NCBI RefSeq assembly: GCF_002901995.1
Contig: NZ_PPQN01000016.1
Coordinates: 60,596-124,595, forward strand
Direction of reading: 5' to 3'
Length of the DNA stretch: 64,000 bases
Source of the DNA: Staphylococcus coagulans
GTDB taxonomy: Bacteria > Bacillota > Bacilli > Staphylococcales > Staphylococcaceae
Shown here piece by piece: positions 9,216 to 18,288 of this stretch (positions within the stretch are counted from its first letter, which is position 1; the number at the start of each line of letters is the position of its first letter). A program made the translations under genes and the position numbers. The notes under the pieces were generated by a model. It made no database searches and had not been told where the DNA came from. It saw nothing but the letters and a program-made list of their open reading frames with translations.

Positions 9216-10230
9216 ATGAATAATGGCAATTTGTTAGAAGTTAAAGGTTTATCCAACAGCATTTTACATAGAAGGGAAACGACATAACGCAATATCAAAT
9301 ATCGATTTGGAAGTAAAAAAAGGTGAAATATTAGGCATTGTAGGAGAATCCGGTTCTGGAAAATCGGTATTAAGTTTATCCATTTTAAAATTGTTGCCTG
9401 AAAAAATCGCAACGATTGCATCTGGAGAAGTGATGTACAAAGACCAACGTATCGATAATCTTCAAGCCGAACAATTCAATCGTGTTCGGGGTAAAGAAGT
9501 TGCGATGATTTTCCAAGAGCCGATGACGTCTTTAAATCCAGTTTTTACCATTGGAAGCCAACTTATGGAAATGCTGATGCTACATTTAAAACTTTCAAAA
9601 AAAGAAGCGAAGTCAAAAGCCATTCAATTATTGAAAGATGTAGGGATTCCGCGTCCAGACAAGGTCGTCGACGAGTATCCACATCAATTATCAGGGGGGA
9701 TGCGACAACGGGTCATGATTGCAATGGCCGTTTCATGCGCGCCTCAATTATTAATTGCTGACGAGCCTACAACAGCGCTAGATGTGACGGTTCAAGCGCA
9801 AATATTAGAACTTCTTAAACGCATTCAGCAAGATACACAAATGGGGATCATTTTTATTTCACATGATTTAGGAGTGATATCAGAAATTTGCGACCGTGTT
9901 GCTGTAATGTATGCAGGTAAAATTGTTGAGACGGCAACTGTTGAAGAAATATTTACCCATCCGAAACATCCTTATACCAAGTTACTTTTAAAAGCCATAC
10001 CTCGATTGGATGTCCAACAAGATAAATTAGAAACGATTCAAGGTAGTGTACCGAGTTTAACAGGACTCCCTCAAGTGGGTTGCCGTTTTGCGAATAGGTG
10101 TCCGAATGCGATGCCTATTTGCTTAGAAAAAAATGTCAAAGCCATTTCGATTGCAGAAGAACATCAAGTTTTTTGTCACTTATATGAAGATGAGGCGCAA
10201 TTCAAGAGAGGGAATAATCATGGTGAATGA
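9216..10230 (+). pseudogene. oppD: Oligopeptide ABC transporter ATPase OppD, frameshifted near its start
   Basis: The natural start is ATG 9216 behind GAGGGGTGG. The first 13 codons read MNNGNLLEVKGLS and then hit a stop at 9255-9280 in this frame. One extra A at about 9255-9256 is responsible: without it the protein continues TAFYIEGKRHNAISNIDLEV into the long frame that runs to 10230. That frame holds Walker A GESGSGKS, Q-loop FQEPMTSLNP, signature LSGGMRQR, Walker B LLIADEPT, and the C-terminal oligopeptide/dipeptide zone with CRFANRCPNA. A start at TTG 9307 is possible but has no ribosome-binding site and would lose the first strands. Either the gene is inactivated or this is a one-base sequence error. 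Confidence 0.8.
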
Positions 10231-11209
10231 AAATATTTTAGAAGTAAAAAATCTCAAACAGTATTATCCAATTAAGGGGGGTGTGTTTCAACGAAAAGTG
10301 GGGGAAGTGAAAGCTGTCGATGACATTTCATTTTCTATAAAAAAAGGACAGACGGTAGGCTTGGTTGGAGAATCAGGTTGCGGTAAATCATCTGCAGGTC
10401 GAACGATTTTATGTTTACAAAAGGCGGATGCTGGTGAGATTCTATTTTGTGGTCAAGATTTAACAAAGCTTAAGGGGAAAGCGCTAAGAGAAGCGCGCAA
10501 AGGTTTTCAAATGGTGTTTCAAGATCCATATGCCTCGCTAAACCCAATGCAAATGGTAGGCGATATTGTTGGAGAACCAATCAGGAATTACTATAAGAAA
10601 AAGCAAAAGGATATAGAGGGTGAAGTGAAAAGCCTTCTTAGACGTGTGGGCTTGAATGAAGCTGATTATTATAAATATGCGCATGAGTTTTCAGGAGGAC
10701 AACGTCAACGTGTAGGCATTGCACGTGCACTTGCGCTCAAACCTAATCTGATTATTGCAGATGAACCGGTCAGTGCCTTGGATGTGTCAGTCCAATCACA
10801 AGTATTGAACATCATGGACGAATTACAAGAAGAATTTGGTCTCAGTTATCTTTTTATTGCCCATGATTTAAGTGTCGTAAAACATGTCAGTGATTATATT
10901 TGTGTGATGTATTTAGGTCATATTTTAGAGCAAGGTCCAGCTGAACAAATATATCAAAATCCGTCACATCCTTATACACAGTCTCTCATCTCAGCGATTC
11001 CAGAAATTAATCCAAAAGCACGTAAGAAACGTATCATATTAGAAGGAGATTTACCTTCACCCAGTCATCCACCAAAAGGGTGCCCATTCCATACTAGATG
11101 CCCAGTTGCAGAACCGAGATGTGCTGAGATAAAGCCACCGTCTGTAGAAGTGAGTAAAGATCATTATGCGGCATGTATCTTATTAAATGATGGAGGGATG
11201 ACAAAATGA
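10220..11209 (+). CDS. oppF: Oligopeptide ABC transporter ATPase OppF
   Basis: The second nucleotide-binding subunit, powering peptide import together with OppD. It has 329 residues from ATG 10220, which follows GAGAGGGAATA and overlaps the oppD end by 11 bases. A longer upstream extension to 10133 is rejected because it lies inside oppD and lacks family similarity. Visible motifs are Walker A GESGCGKSS, Q-loop VFQDPYASLNPM, signature FSGGQRQR, Walker B LIIADEPVSALD, and the C-terminal CPFHTRCPVA segment. It is intact, unlike oppD. Confidence 0.93.
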   Translation: MVNENILEVKNLKQYYPIKGGVFQRKVGEVKAVDDISFSIKKGQTVGLVGESGCGKSSAGRTILCLQKADAGEILFCGQDLTKLKGKALREARKGFQMVFQDPYASLNPMQMVGDIVGEPIRNYYKKKQKDIEGEVKSLLRRVGLNEADYYKYAHEFSGGQRQRVGIARALALKPNLIIADEPVSALDVSVQSQVLNIMDELQEEFGLSYLFIAHDLSVVKHVSDYICVMYLGHILEQGPAEQIYQNPSHPYTQSLISAIPEINPKARKKRIILEGDLPSPSHPPKGCPFHTRCPVAEPRCAEIKPPSVEVSKDHYAACILLNDGGMTK

Positions 11210-12168
11210 CAACTTTAATTACAAGAAGAATTTTACTTATGATACCGATGCTACTGCTTATGTCCATTGTCATTTTTACAATTGCTAAGTTACAGCCCGG
11301 GGATGCGTTTTCAGGTAACATAGATCCAAAAGCGGGTGCAAAATATTATGAAGAGGAACGTGAAAAGCTAGGTTTAAATGAACCGATTCCGGTTCAATAT
11401 CTCAAGTGGGGAGAACGTGTATTACACGGAGATTTAGGAGATTCCATTCGCTACAAACGTCCAGTAATCGACTTAGTTAAAGAAAGAATGCCGAATACGA
11501 TTTTACTTGGCGTAATCAGTCTCGTGATTACATATTTGATTGCTTTTCCTTTAGGGATTTTGTCAGGACGCAAACCTTATAGTTTATATGATTATAGTAT
11601 TCAATTTTTAAATTATTTAATGCTGGCTATCCCTTCATTTGTTGCAGGTGTATTTGCTATTTACATTTTTGCTTTTCAATTAGGCCTTTTTCCATTTTCT
11701 GGTTCGGTAGAGATTGGTCTAGAACCAGGGACGATGCCTTATTATATCAGTAAAATTTATCACGCTATTCTACCGGGTACCGTTTTAGGATTGCTATCTA
11801 CAGCCAGCTATGTACAATTTTTAAGAAACGATATTATCGAAAATTCCCGTAAAGATTATATTCGAACAGCACGTGCGAAAGGTTTATCAGAATCTAAAAT
11901 ATATAATAAGCATATTTTGAGAAATTCTATTATACCCATCGTAACGTTTTTTGGTGCAGATGTTTTATCTGTCTTCGGCGGTGCTGTCATTACAGAAACC
12001 ATTTTCTCTTATCCTGGTATTGGTAAGCTACTCATTGATGCAATCAGTGGTAAAGATTATCCGTTAATGATGGCGCTACTATTATTCTTTTCGTTTTTAG
12101 GATTGCTTGCAAATTTAATATCGGATATCACATATAGCATTGTAGATCCGAGAATTAAGAGTAATTAG
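11206..12168 (+). CDS. oppB: Oligopeptide ABC transporter permease OppB
   Basis: A 320-residue inner permease subunit with about six membrane segments. It starts TTLITRRILLMIPMLLLMSI and has the EAA-type loop around TARAKGLSESKIYNKHILRN, which contacts the ATPases. It ends with YSIVDPRIK, typical of OppB/DppB. The start ATGA overlaps the oppF stop, and GGAGGG at 11192-11197 is well placed. Confidence 0.93.
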   Translation: MTTLITRRILLMIPMLLLMSIVIFTIAKLQPGDAFSGNIDPKAGAKYYEEEREKLGLNEPIPVQYLKWGERVLHGDLGDSIRYKRPVIDLVKERMPNTILLGVISLVITYLIAFPLGILSGRKPYSLYDYSIQFLNYLMLAIPSFVAGVFAIYIFAFQLGLFPFSGSVEIGLEPGTMPYYISKIYHAILPGTVLGLLSTASYVQFLRNDIIENSRKDYIRTARAKGLSESKIYNKHILRNSIIPIVTFFGADVLSVFGGAVITETIFSYPGIGKLLIDAISGKDYPLMMALLLFFSFLGLLANLISDITYSIVDPRIKSN

Positions 12169-12179
12169 GGGGAGAAAGT

Positions 12180-13073
12180 ATGGATAAGAAACAAAAAGCA
12201 AAAAGTAAATCACCATTAGCCATCGCGCGTAAAAAATTTCTAAAAAATAAACCTGCAATCATTGCATCTATTATATTAGGTCTTATTGTTGTGATTTCAT
12301 TTTTAGCGCCATTACTTGCACCTTATGATCCTAACGAGCAAAATTTAGTTTTAATCAAAGGTGATATGTCACCAGAACATTGGTTAGGCACAGATTCAGG
12401 GGGAAGAGATATCTTAAGTCGCTTGCTCTATTCTGGACGTGTTTCATTGATGTTTGGATTGCTGACGTCCATTGGTTTAATGACTTTAGGGATCATTATA
12501 GGGATGATATCAGGTTACTATGGTGGATGGGTAGATACATTATTAATGCGTTTTACAGAATTTGTGATGCTTTTCCCATTTATTCCATTCGCTGTTGTGT
12601 TAAATGCGACATTTAGCGGAAAAATCGAAAATCAATATGGCTCTGCTATTGTTTTAGGTGCCGTATTAATCGCTTTGTCGTGGGTAGGGGTTGCCCGAAT
12701 CGTTCGTGGTAAAGTACTACAAGAAAAAGAAAATGAATACTTTTTAGCGGCTAAATCCATCGGGACTCCGGTTTATAAAATATTGCTTAAACATCTACTA
12801 CCGAATATTCTAAGTGTGATTATAGTTCAAGCGACACTCGTATTTGCGGTACAAATTGTAGCTGAAGCGGGACTGAGTTTCCTTGGATTCGGTATTAGTA
12901 AAAGTGTCCCAACATGGGGGAATATGTTGACAGATGCACAAGAAGGAGATATTTTAAGGAGCAAACCATGGATATGGATGCCACCCGCAATTGTCATTAC
13001 AACAACCATTTTATGTATCAACTTTATCGGTGAAGGGCTCAAAGATGCACTGAATCCAAAATCTAATCGCTAA
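12180..13073 (+). CDS. oppC: Oligopeptide ABC transporter permease OppC
   Basis: A 297-residue permease subunit and partner of OppB. It has an N-terminal membrane segment, then HWLGTDSGGRDILSRLLYSG, which is diagnostic of OppC/DppC. The EAA loop is FLAAKSIGTPVYKILLKHLLPN, followed by AEAGLSFLGFG. It lies 11 bases after oppB with AGGGGGAG as ribosome-binding site and is the last gene of the operon. No strong terminator follows directly. Confidence 0.93.
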   Translation: MDKKQKAKSKSPLAIARKKFLKNKPAIIASIILGLIVVISFLAPLLAPYDPNEQNLVLIKGDMSPEHWLGTDSGGRDILSRLLYSGRVSLMFGLLTSIGLMTLGIIIGMISGYYGGWVDTLLMRFTEFVMLFPFIPFAVVLNATFSGKIENQYGSAIVLGAVLIALSWVGVARIVRGKVLQEKENEYFLAAKSIGTPVYKILLKHLLPNILSVIIVQATLVFAVQIVAEAGLSFLGFGISKSVPTWGNMLTDAQEGDILRSKPWIWMPPAIVITTTILCINFIGEGLKDALNPKSNR

Positions 13074-13314
13074 TAGAATGCAATGGAAATATCGAATATT
13101 GTTTAAATCAATTAAGTAGTTAACGATTAAACACATACAAAACTTTTCTTAAAGTCATTTCACATATGGATTAAAACACGATACAATAAAGAAAATGATT
13201 TAAAAATAGTTTTCAGTTTATAGACTGAGCAAGTCATTTTAATCAATACTTCTATGCATATAACTATGGCTTGTTTTATTAGGATTTAATGTATAAACAA
13301 AGGGAGTGATGAAA

Positions 13315-13569
13315 GTGCTTAAAAAGCTAGTCATTCTATTTTTCGCGATGGTTATTACGACAACAATTAAAGAAACATATTTTGTGGCAGGAACTTGGCA
13401 GTATTTATTATTACAATCACTTTCATTAAGTTTAATTCTATTCTTTATTTATCACTTCATTGCATTTCAATTGAGGTCAAAACGTGATACCGCACATCAT
13501 GAGCGACGTAACGCGGCGCAAGAGTGTGAAGAACGAGAACAAGTGACTCATCGTGCGATACGTAAGTAA
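13315..13569 (+). CDS. Small membrane protein of unknown function
   Basis: About 84 residues with two hydrophobic helices (roughly residues 3-20 and 27-48) and a charged cytoplasmic-like tail rich in Arg, Glu and His (HHERRNAAQECEEREQ). AGGGAG at 13301-13306 fits the GTG at 13315 best; ATG 13309 is too close and GTG 13306 overlaps it. A strong terminator follows at 13625. I do not recognise the family. Confidence 0.6.
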   Translation: MLKKLVILFFAMVITTTIKETYFVAGTWQYLLLQSLSLSLILFFIYHFIAFQLRSKRDTAHHERRNAAQECEEREQVTHRAIRK

Positions 13570-13624
13570 GTGAAGACTTAGTAGGGGATGAAGTCCCATT
13601 GCTTTAATTATTATTTCTATACTT

Positions 13625-13669
13625 AGGCAGGACGACGAAATCTTATTGATTTCGCGGTCCTGCCTTTTT
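13625..13669 (+). terminator. Strong rho-independent terminator
   Basis: AGGCAGGACGACGAAATC pairs with GATTTCGCGGTCCTGCCT across a 5-base loop, followed by TTTTTC. This is the GGCAGGAC/GAAATC hairpin type common in staphylococci; a relative is at 59811. Confidence 0.9.
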
Positions 13670-13682
13670 CTTATCGCGCAGT

Positions 13683-14489
13683 TTGAGCTATCTGACTTGG
13701 TTAGTGATAGTTGCTTTCTTTTATTTGATATTACATACAAACCCAAAGCGCTCGAATGGAAAAGTTTGTATGCTTGTCGCCCTTCTTTTAGCTATGGTTC
13801 CCGTTATTTTCTCGCATAGTGGTTTTACAGCAGTAGCAAATAGTGAAATCTATCCTATTAAAGATTCACAAAATGCCCCATATCATATTGTGGGTAGAAT
13901 TGATTTTAATAATGGACGTTCTGGTACAGGATTTGTAATTGGTAATAACACAGTAGCTACGAACAGACATGTTGGTATTAACTTTAAAGGTAAAGATAGT
14001 GGCACGTTTAAATTAGCGTTCAATCAAAAGAATAATGGTCCTAAGTCATTAGGTGACTTTAGTGTAGTAAGTGTTAAATTTGCACCTCATAAAGACGATG
14101 ATGTTGCCATTTTAACAGTTGTACCTAAAAATGGGGCTAAAAATGTTGGAGAAGTTGTCCAACAGGCTGCTATTATAGATGCCGGTTTTATAGATAAAAA
14201 GTGGCTTGAAACATCCGAAAATAATTTACATATTGCAGGTTATCCAAGTTTAGGAGATCGTTACATTATGTGGGGTTCAGACGGAAAGATTTTGGACTTT
14301 GCTTTTGGTAGTAATCGTACTTATAAGTCTGATATTCTTGCGAGTCCAGGTGCATCAGGTTCACCGTTATTTAATAAAAATAATCAAGTTGTGGGTATTA
14401 ACAGTAGTTTTTATGCAGATGACCCTAAAATAAGCGATGGATTTTTATTTAAGGAAGATCTATTGCAATTTGTATTAGATAACAGATAG
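13683..14489 (+). CDS. V8/exfoliative-toxin-like (S1B) serine protease
   Basis: Trypsin-fold glutamyl-endopeptidase-like protein. The triad is visible as His in VATNRHVG, Asp in KDDDVAILTV and Ser in SPGASGSPLFN; the oxyanion segment SGTGFVIGNNTV precedes the His. Length after the hydrophobic N-terminus (about 215 residues) suits Spl/V8/exfoliative toxin proteases. The start is uncertain. TTG 13683 gives 268 residues with two hydrophobic stretches split by NPKRSNGK but has no ribosome-binding site. ATG 13770 gives 239 residues with a signal-like stretch ending TAVANS, behind a weak GGAAA. The strong terminator at 13625-13669 leaves little room for a promoter, so the 5' end may be truncated or rearranged. 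Specificity is unknown. Confidence 0.78.
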   Translation: MSYLTWLVIVAFFYLILHTNPKRSNGKVCMLVALLLAMVPVIFSHSGFTAVANSEIYPIKDSQNAPYHIVGRIDFNNGRSGTGFVIGNNTVATNRHVGINFKGKDSGTFKLAFNQKNNGPKSLGDFSVVSVKFAPHKDDDVAILTVVPKNGAKNVGEVVQQAAIIDAGFIDKKWLETSENNLHIAGYPSLGDRYIMWGSDGKILDFAFGSNRTYKSDILASPGASGSPLFNKNNQVVGINSSFYADDPKISDGFLFKEDLLQFVLDNR

Positions 14490-14553
14490 AATCCTTACAA
14501 ACAATGAGAATCATAATGACATATCATACAAAACTGATGATATGAAAAAAGTA

Positions 14554-14735
14554 GGGACATCAATCCTCAAAAATAGCGCCAAGATGATTTTTAATAGAAA
14601 ATCGTCTCAGCGCTTCTTTTGTATGATAAAACCTCGCTTACCGAGGGGATAGCCTCATCGCGTTTCTGCTTAAATATGAGACTTGAGTCCCTAAGCAAGC
14701 GAGTCCATGGAGGCAAGTACATTAAAAATTTTTGT
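14554..14735 (+). repeat. Modular intergenic repeat, copy 2
   Basis: Begins GGGACATCAATCC. The hairpin head AGCGCCAAGATGATTTTT / AAAATCGTCTCAGCGCT spans about 14575-14614 with TTCTTTT after it. A short CCGAGGGGATAGCCTC module and the tail TGAGACTTGAGTCCCTAAGC with GGAGGCAAG follow. It lies between convergent genes, so the hairpin may terminate both the protease gene (+) and sdaAA (-). Confidence 0.8.
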
Positions 14736-14782
14736 CTCGGATTCATTTTGTTTTTAGGTTGATTGTTCAACCTAAAAATCAA

Positions 14783-15682
14783 TTAAGAGAATATTTCTTT
14801 TTTCTGCGTATGTCCAAAGATTTTTTCTTTAATTGCTTGCCCAGTCGGAGTTCCAGCAAGACCACCGATACCAGTTTCACGCAATGAAGCAGGTAAATTT
14901 CGTCCTACTTTATCCATTGCCATTATAACTTCATCAACAGGGATACGGCTTTCAACCCCCGCTAATGCTAAATCTGCAGAAATAAGTCCATTGCCAGAGC
15001 CAATCGCGTTGCGCATTACGCATGGGATTTCAACTAACCCAGCGACTGGGTCACAAACGAGACCTAATAAGTTACTTAGGCTGATAGCAATTGCATGACC
15101 TGCTTGTTGAGGTGTGCCCCCAAACGTTTCGACTGCAGCAGCTGCAGCAATGGCTGAAGCTGTACCAACTTCAGCTTGGCATCCACCTGTAGCCCCAGCT
15201 ACCGAGGCATTGTTTGCAATAATCATACCGCACATCGAGGCAGCAAATAGAAATTGGAGCATTTGTTCATTGCTTAACTCATGAGAAGCTTCTAATTTGA
15301 AGAGTACACCCGGTATTGTTCCTGAAGAACCTGCTGTAGGGGTCGCACAAATAATACCCATTGCTGCATTGACTTCATTTGTAGCAATCGCACCTTTTAC
15401 AGCTGTCATCATATCGTAACCTGATAATGCTTGATGATTTTGATTATATTCATGAACTTTAATGGCATCTTGTCCAGTATAGCCTGTAACACTTTTAACG
15501 CCTTTACCTGTTGTTCCTTTTTCAACAGCGTCCCGCATTGTATCTAAGTTTTGTTGCATCATATCAAGGACTTCTTCTCTAGACATGCCGCGTGTAGACA
15601 TCTCCTGCGCAATCATAATTTCTGCAAAAGTTGTGTCGTGTTGCTCAGCATACGTGATTAATTCTTCCATAGTATCAAACAT
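14783..15682 (-). CDS. sdaAA: L-serine dehydratase, iron-sulfur-dependent, alpha subunit
   Basis: Deaminates L-serine to pyruvate and ammonia using a [4Fe-4S] cluster, in the cytoplasm. The 299-residue protein starts MFDTMEELITYAEQHD. Cluster cysteines are expected in GIICATPTAGSSGTIPG, GATGGCQAEVGTA and LVCDPVAGLVEIPC; all are present. It lies 15 bases downstream of the beta subunit gene and is the last gene of the pfoR-sdaAB-sdaAA operon on the minus strand. Confidence 0.96.
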   Translation of the reverse strand: MFDTMEELITYAEQHDTTFAEIMIAQEMSTRGMSREEVLDMMQQNLDTMRDAVEKGTTGKGVKSVTGYTGQDAIKVHEYNQNHQALSGYDMMTAVKGAIATNEVNAAMGIICATPTAGSSGTIPGVLFKLEASHELSNEQMLQFLFAASMCGMIIANNASVAGATGGCQAEVGTASAIAAAAAVETFGGTPQQAGHAIAISLSNLLGLVCDPVAGLVEIPCVMRNAIGSGNGLISADLALAGVESRIPVDEVIMAMDKVGRNLPASLRETGIGGLAGTPTGQAIKEKIFGHTQKKEIFS

Positions 15683-15697
15683 AGAAATCCCTCCGTT

Positions 15698-16375
15698 TTA
15701 TTGTATATATGAGAAGTTTAAGCAAGGATAAGCCGTTTTTAATGAAGTTAACAATGCTTCATCAATGGGCTTATTTAAATGTAGTGCTAGAAGACAACGA
15801 CCTTCGTTCATCGTTTTAATCTCTTCATTAATATCTACTTCTTTTTCAACAAGTTGATTAATTAAATGATTCACTTCAGAAATCGTACATTCGCCATCAA
15901 TAACGAGAATATTCGGTGTGTGTGACATGAGAATACACATTTGATTGACGTGGATACTTTTCACTTTAAATGCGCCACCACCAATAGAAATTCCATTTAA
16001 TTCGACGTGACGCGAGCCATGATCTAATTGAATCAATGCGCAATTCGGATGTTCGCCTAGACTGGTTCCAGGTCCTTCAATAAATTCAAAATCGATGCCT
16101 TGTTCTTTAGCGATTTTTGTAGAGGACTTAATACGTGGGTCAGATGTATTGAAATCAAGTAAGCCTCCGATGATAGCTAAATCAGTTCCATGCCCACGGT
16201 GTGTTTCTGCGAAAGATTCATAATAATGCACTTTAATTTTTTCAGGTGTATCACCTAGAATCGCGCGTGCAGCTTTTCCGATTTTAACGGCGCCTGCTGT
16301 ATGTGAACTTGAAGGGCCCATCATTACTGGACCAATAATATCGAATGCACTTTGGTAATCTTTTGTACGAGCCAT
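15698..16375 (-). CDS. sdaAB: L-serine dehydratase, iron-sulfur-dependent, beta subunit
   Basis: Partner subunit with the signature FDIIGPVMMGPSSSHTAGAVKIG near the N-terminus (seen in two parts: FDIIGPVMMGPSS and SHTAGAVKIG) and a C-terminal ACT-like region. It has 225 residues from ATG 16375, which is 11 bases after AAGGAG; a GTG four codons earlier overlaps that ribosome-binding site and is rejected. It lies between the PfoR-like membrane gene and sdaAA, so serine uptake and breakdown are probably coupled. Confidence 0.95.
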   Translation of the reverse strand: MARTKDYQSAFDIIGPVMMGPSSSHTAGAVKIGKAARAILGDTPEKIKVHYYESFAETHRGHGTDLAIIGGLLDFNTSDPRIKSSTKIAKEQGIDFEFIEGPGTSLGEHPNCALIQLDHGSRHVELNGISIGGGAFKVKSIHVNQMCILMSHTPNILVIDGECTISEVNHLINQLVEKEVDINEEIKTMNEGRCLLALHLNKPIDEALLTSLKTAYPCLNFSYIQ

Positions 16376-16390
16376 AATGCGTTCCACTCC

Positions 16391-17422
16391 TTAACTAGTT
16401 TGTTGTTTTAATTGAGGTGTATGCACATTGAAAGTAAGTCGTTTTTTGCTAATAAATGTACTGATGATATAACTTAAAAGGATGCTAATGATTGCGACAA
16501 CAACGATCGTAATGGCTGTACGCAATGCATCATTAAAGCCTAGAGCAACAATCGGACCTGCAATCGGTGTTGCCATACCTGGTTGGTTAACGACGATACC
16601 CATGTAAGTGATAAATAAGCCGTTGACCATGCCTACGATTGCGTTGGTACCGTATAGCTGAATGGGATATTTTGCAATGATATCAATTTGTGTGAGCGGT
16701 TCAATGGCTACTGCAAATGCTTTACCGGAGTTACCAATTTTTAATTTTTTAAACAGTACAAAGTTTGCAAACGAGCTACCCATACATCCTAGAGCACCGA
16801 TTGCCATTGGAATACCTGTTAAACCAAGTAAACTTGTGAAAACCATCGAACTGAGCGGTGTCATACCTACAACAGGTACAATCGCACCTATAACAAGTGC
16901 AAGCGCATAAGGGTTATTATCACCAACAGCAGTTACTGCAGAACCAATTTGTTTAAGAACAGCAATCACACTTGGTGAAACAAGAGATGCAACCCCATAG
17001 GCTAAAGCAGGGGAGACTAAAATAACGACAATCAAATCTAAACCTTCAGGAACATATTTTTCTATAACTTTAATTCCAAAACCGACAATATAAGCTGCGA
17101 TAAATGCAGGTAAAAGTTTAAAATCAAATAACACCAAACCGGTTAATACGGCAAAAACTGGGTTGATACCAAACTTTAAGCAAGTCAGAATACCTACTGC
17201 AACCCCGCTTAAGCTACCCGCAATTTCCCCTAATTTGATAAAGTATTCCGAGTGCAATACGCCACCAATGGCATATTTCAAAAACGCCTCAGGTAAAAAA
17301 GATGCACATGCTGCACCCGATAAGGCTTGTAAGCTGACTTTGCCGTTTGGTGCAAATTTTAAGAATAATGTCATCGCCAATAAGACGACTAATAGTGTTC
17401 CAATTCCTAAAATAAAATCCAT
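16391..17422 (-). CDS. pfoR: PfoR-like membrane protein, probable serine permease of the sda operon
   Basis: 343 residues with about nine or ten hydrophobic helices, PTS_EIIC_2/PfoR family. It carries GMTPLSSMVFTSLLGLTGIP, the equivalent of the IS/TAPIS...GLAAG motif of the two paralogues at 1228 and 21708. In staphylococci a pfoR-annotated gene precedes the serine dehydratase genes, the arrangement seen here. The name comes from a Clostridium regulator; with a permease-like fold and this context I infer serine transport rather than DNA binding. It is the first gene of the operon, with AGAAGG upstream. Confidence 0.82.
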   Translation of the reverse strand: MDFILGIGTLLVVLLAMTLFLKFAPNGKVSLQALSGAACASFLPEAFLKYAIGGVLHSEYFIKLGEIAGSLSGVAVGILTCLKFGINPVFAVLTGLVLFDFKLLPAFIAAYIVGFGIKVIEKYVPEGLDLIVVILVSPALAYGVASLVSPSVIAVLKQIGSAVTAVGDNNPYALALVIGAIVPVVGMTPLSSMVFTSLLGLTGIPMAIGALGCMGSSFANFVLFKKLKIGNSGKAFAVAIEPLTQIDIIAKYPIQLYGTNAIVGMVNGLFITYMGIVVNQPGMATPIAGPIVALGFNDALRTAITIVVVAIISILLSYIISTFISKKRLTFNVHTPQLKQQTS

Positions 17423-17886
17423 AACTTTTCCTTCTCTCTTAATTTGCTTTTTAAGTTTTGGATAGCTATCAAAACACCCTCATCATAAAGGCATTTTAGA
17501 TGCTGTGCAAGCCCTTACATTATACTAAAAATGCAATATTTCGTGTTGTTAACATAATTAATTATATATTTATATATATTGTGAAAATGAATGTAGTGTT
17601 TAATTGTTCATAATACTAAAATTTATCTAAGTATTTCACATTAAAGTTTTAATGCGATAAATCAAATTGATTTAATATGACATATTTGTGAATTAATAAA
17701 AGTTTAAACATTATTAATTTTCAAACGTATAAAATTACTCAATTTGAATCAAAATACTGCAATAAGTAGTGAGTGATTAATTATGATAATTATGTGAATA
17801 CAATCACAAAAATAATGAAATTAAGTTGAAGTAGGTGTATAATACAAATAGGGAAAGGAAAGCAATAATTAAAGGATGTGTTAAAA
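17423..17886. other. Divergent promoter region, AT-rich
   Basis: About 460 bases between the sda operon (-) and the small HTH gene (+). It is very AT-rich (17520-17850). TGTATAATAC near 17837-17846 is a likely -10 region for the small HTH gene. No repeat copy, hairpin or extra open frame with a ribosome-binding site is seen. Confidence 0.5.
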
Positions 17887-18066
17887 ATGAGAAAAGCAAT
17901 TTTAGAACTAATTCGTTCTAACCAAAGTTGTTACGAAATTTACATTCATACTGGTGTAAGCCAAGGTATTATTTCAGACATCCGCTCTGGCTATCGTACA
18001 TTAGATGATATTAGTTTACGTGACGCTGAACGCCTTTACGATTATGCACAACTCGTTGCTGCATAA
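17887..18066 (+). CDS. Small helix-turn-helix protein
   Basis: 59 residues starting MRKAILELIRSNQSCYEI. The segment VSQGIISDIRSGYRTLDDIS, with the pattern of a recognition helix after YEIYIHTG, resembles a minimal XRE/Cro-type or phage-like HTH that recognises DNA. ATG 17887 follows AAAGGA by 10 bases; the GTG at 17878 overlaps that site. No other domain is present. Target genes are unknown. It stands alone, ended by a terminator at 18140. Confidence 0.7.
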   Translation: MRKAILELIRSNQSCYEIYIHTGVSQGIISDIRSGYRTLDDISLRDAERLYDYAQLVAA

Positions 18067-18139
18067 TATTTAAAATATGAGAATACTAACCGAGAGAGAA
18101 TAAGAGAATAGATGGAAAAGCATATACTCATAAAACCAT

Positions 18140-18194
18140 AGACCTTTCAAACTGGTACGTTTCAAATGTTCCGTTTAGAAAGGTCTTTTAATTT
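18140..18194 (+). terminator. Terminator after the small HTH gene
   Basis: AGACCTTTC (18140-18148) pairs with GAAAGGTCT (18178-18186), followed by TTTAATTTT. The loop is 29 bases, so it is a weak to moderate terminator. Confidence 0.6.
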
Positions 18195-18288
18195 TGTCTA
18201 TATCGAATATAAGAAGATAAGGCGGTGAAAAAGCAAGATATTATACGTTTGTACTGGCATTCTGGGATAATAGTTATAAGGGGGAAGC

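Noticed and set aside
9255..9256. Programmed frameshift in oppD
   Set aside because: No slippery heptamer, stimulatory hairpin or internal Shine-Dalgarno near the break; OppD is not known to use recoding.
14591..14782. 63-codon open frame on the minus strand
   Set aside because: Lies inside repeat copy 2, whose hairpin and tail explain the sequence.
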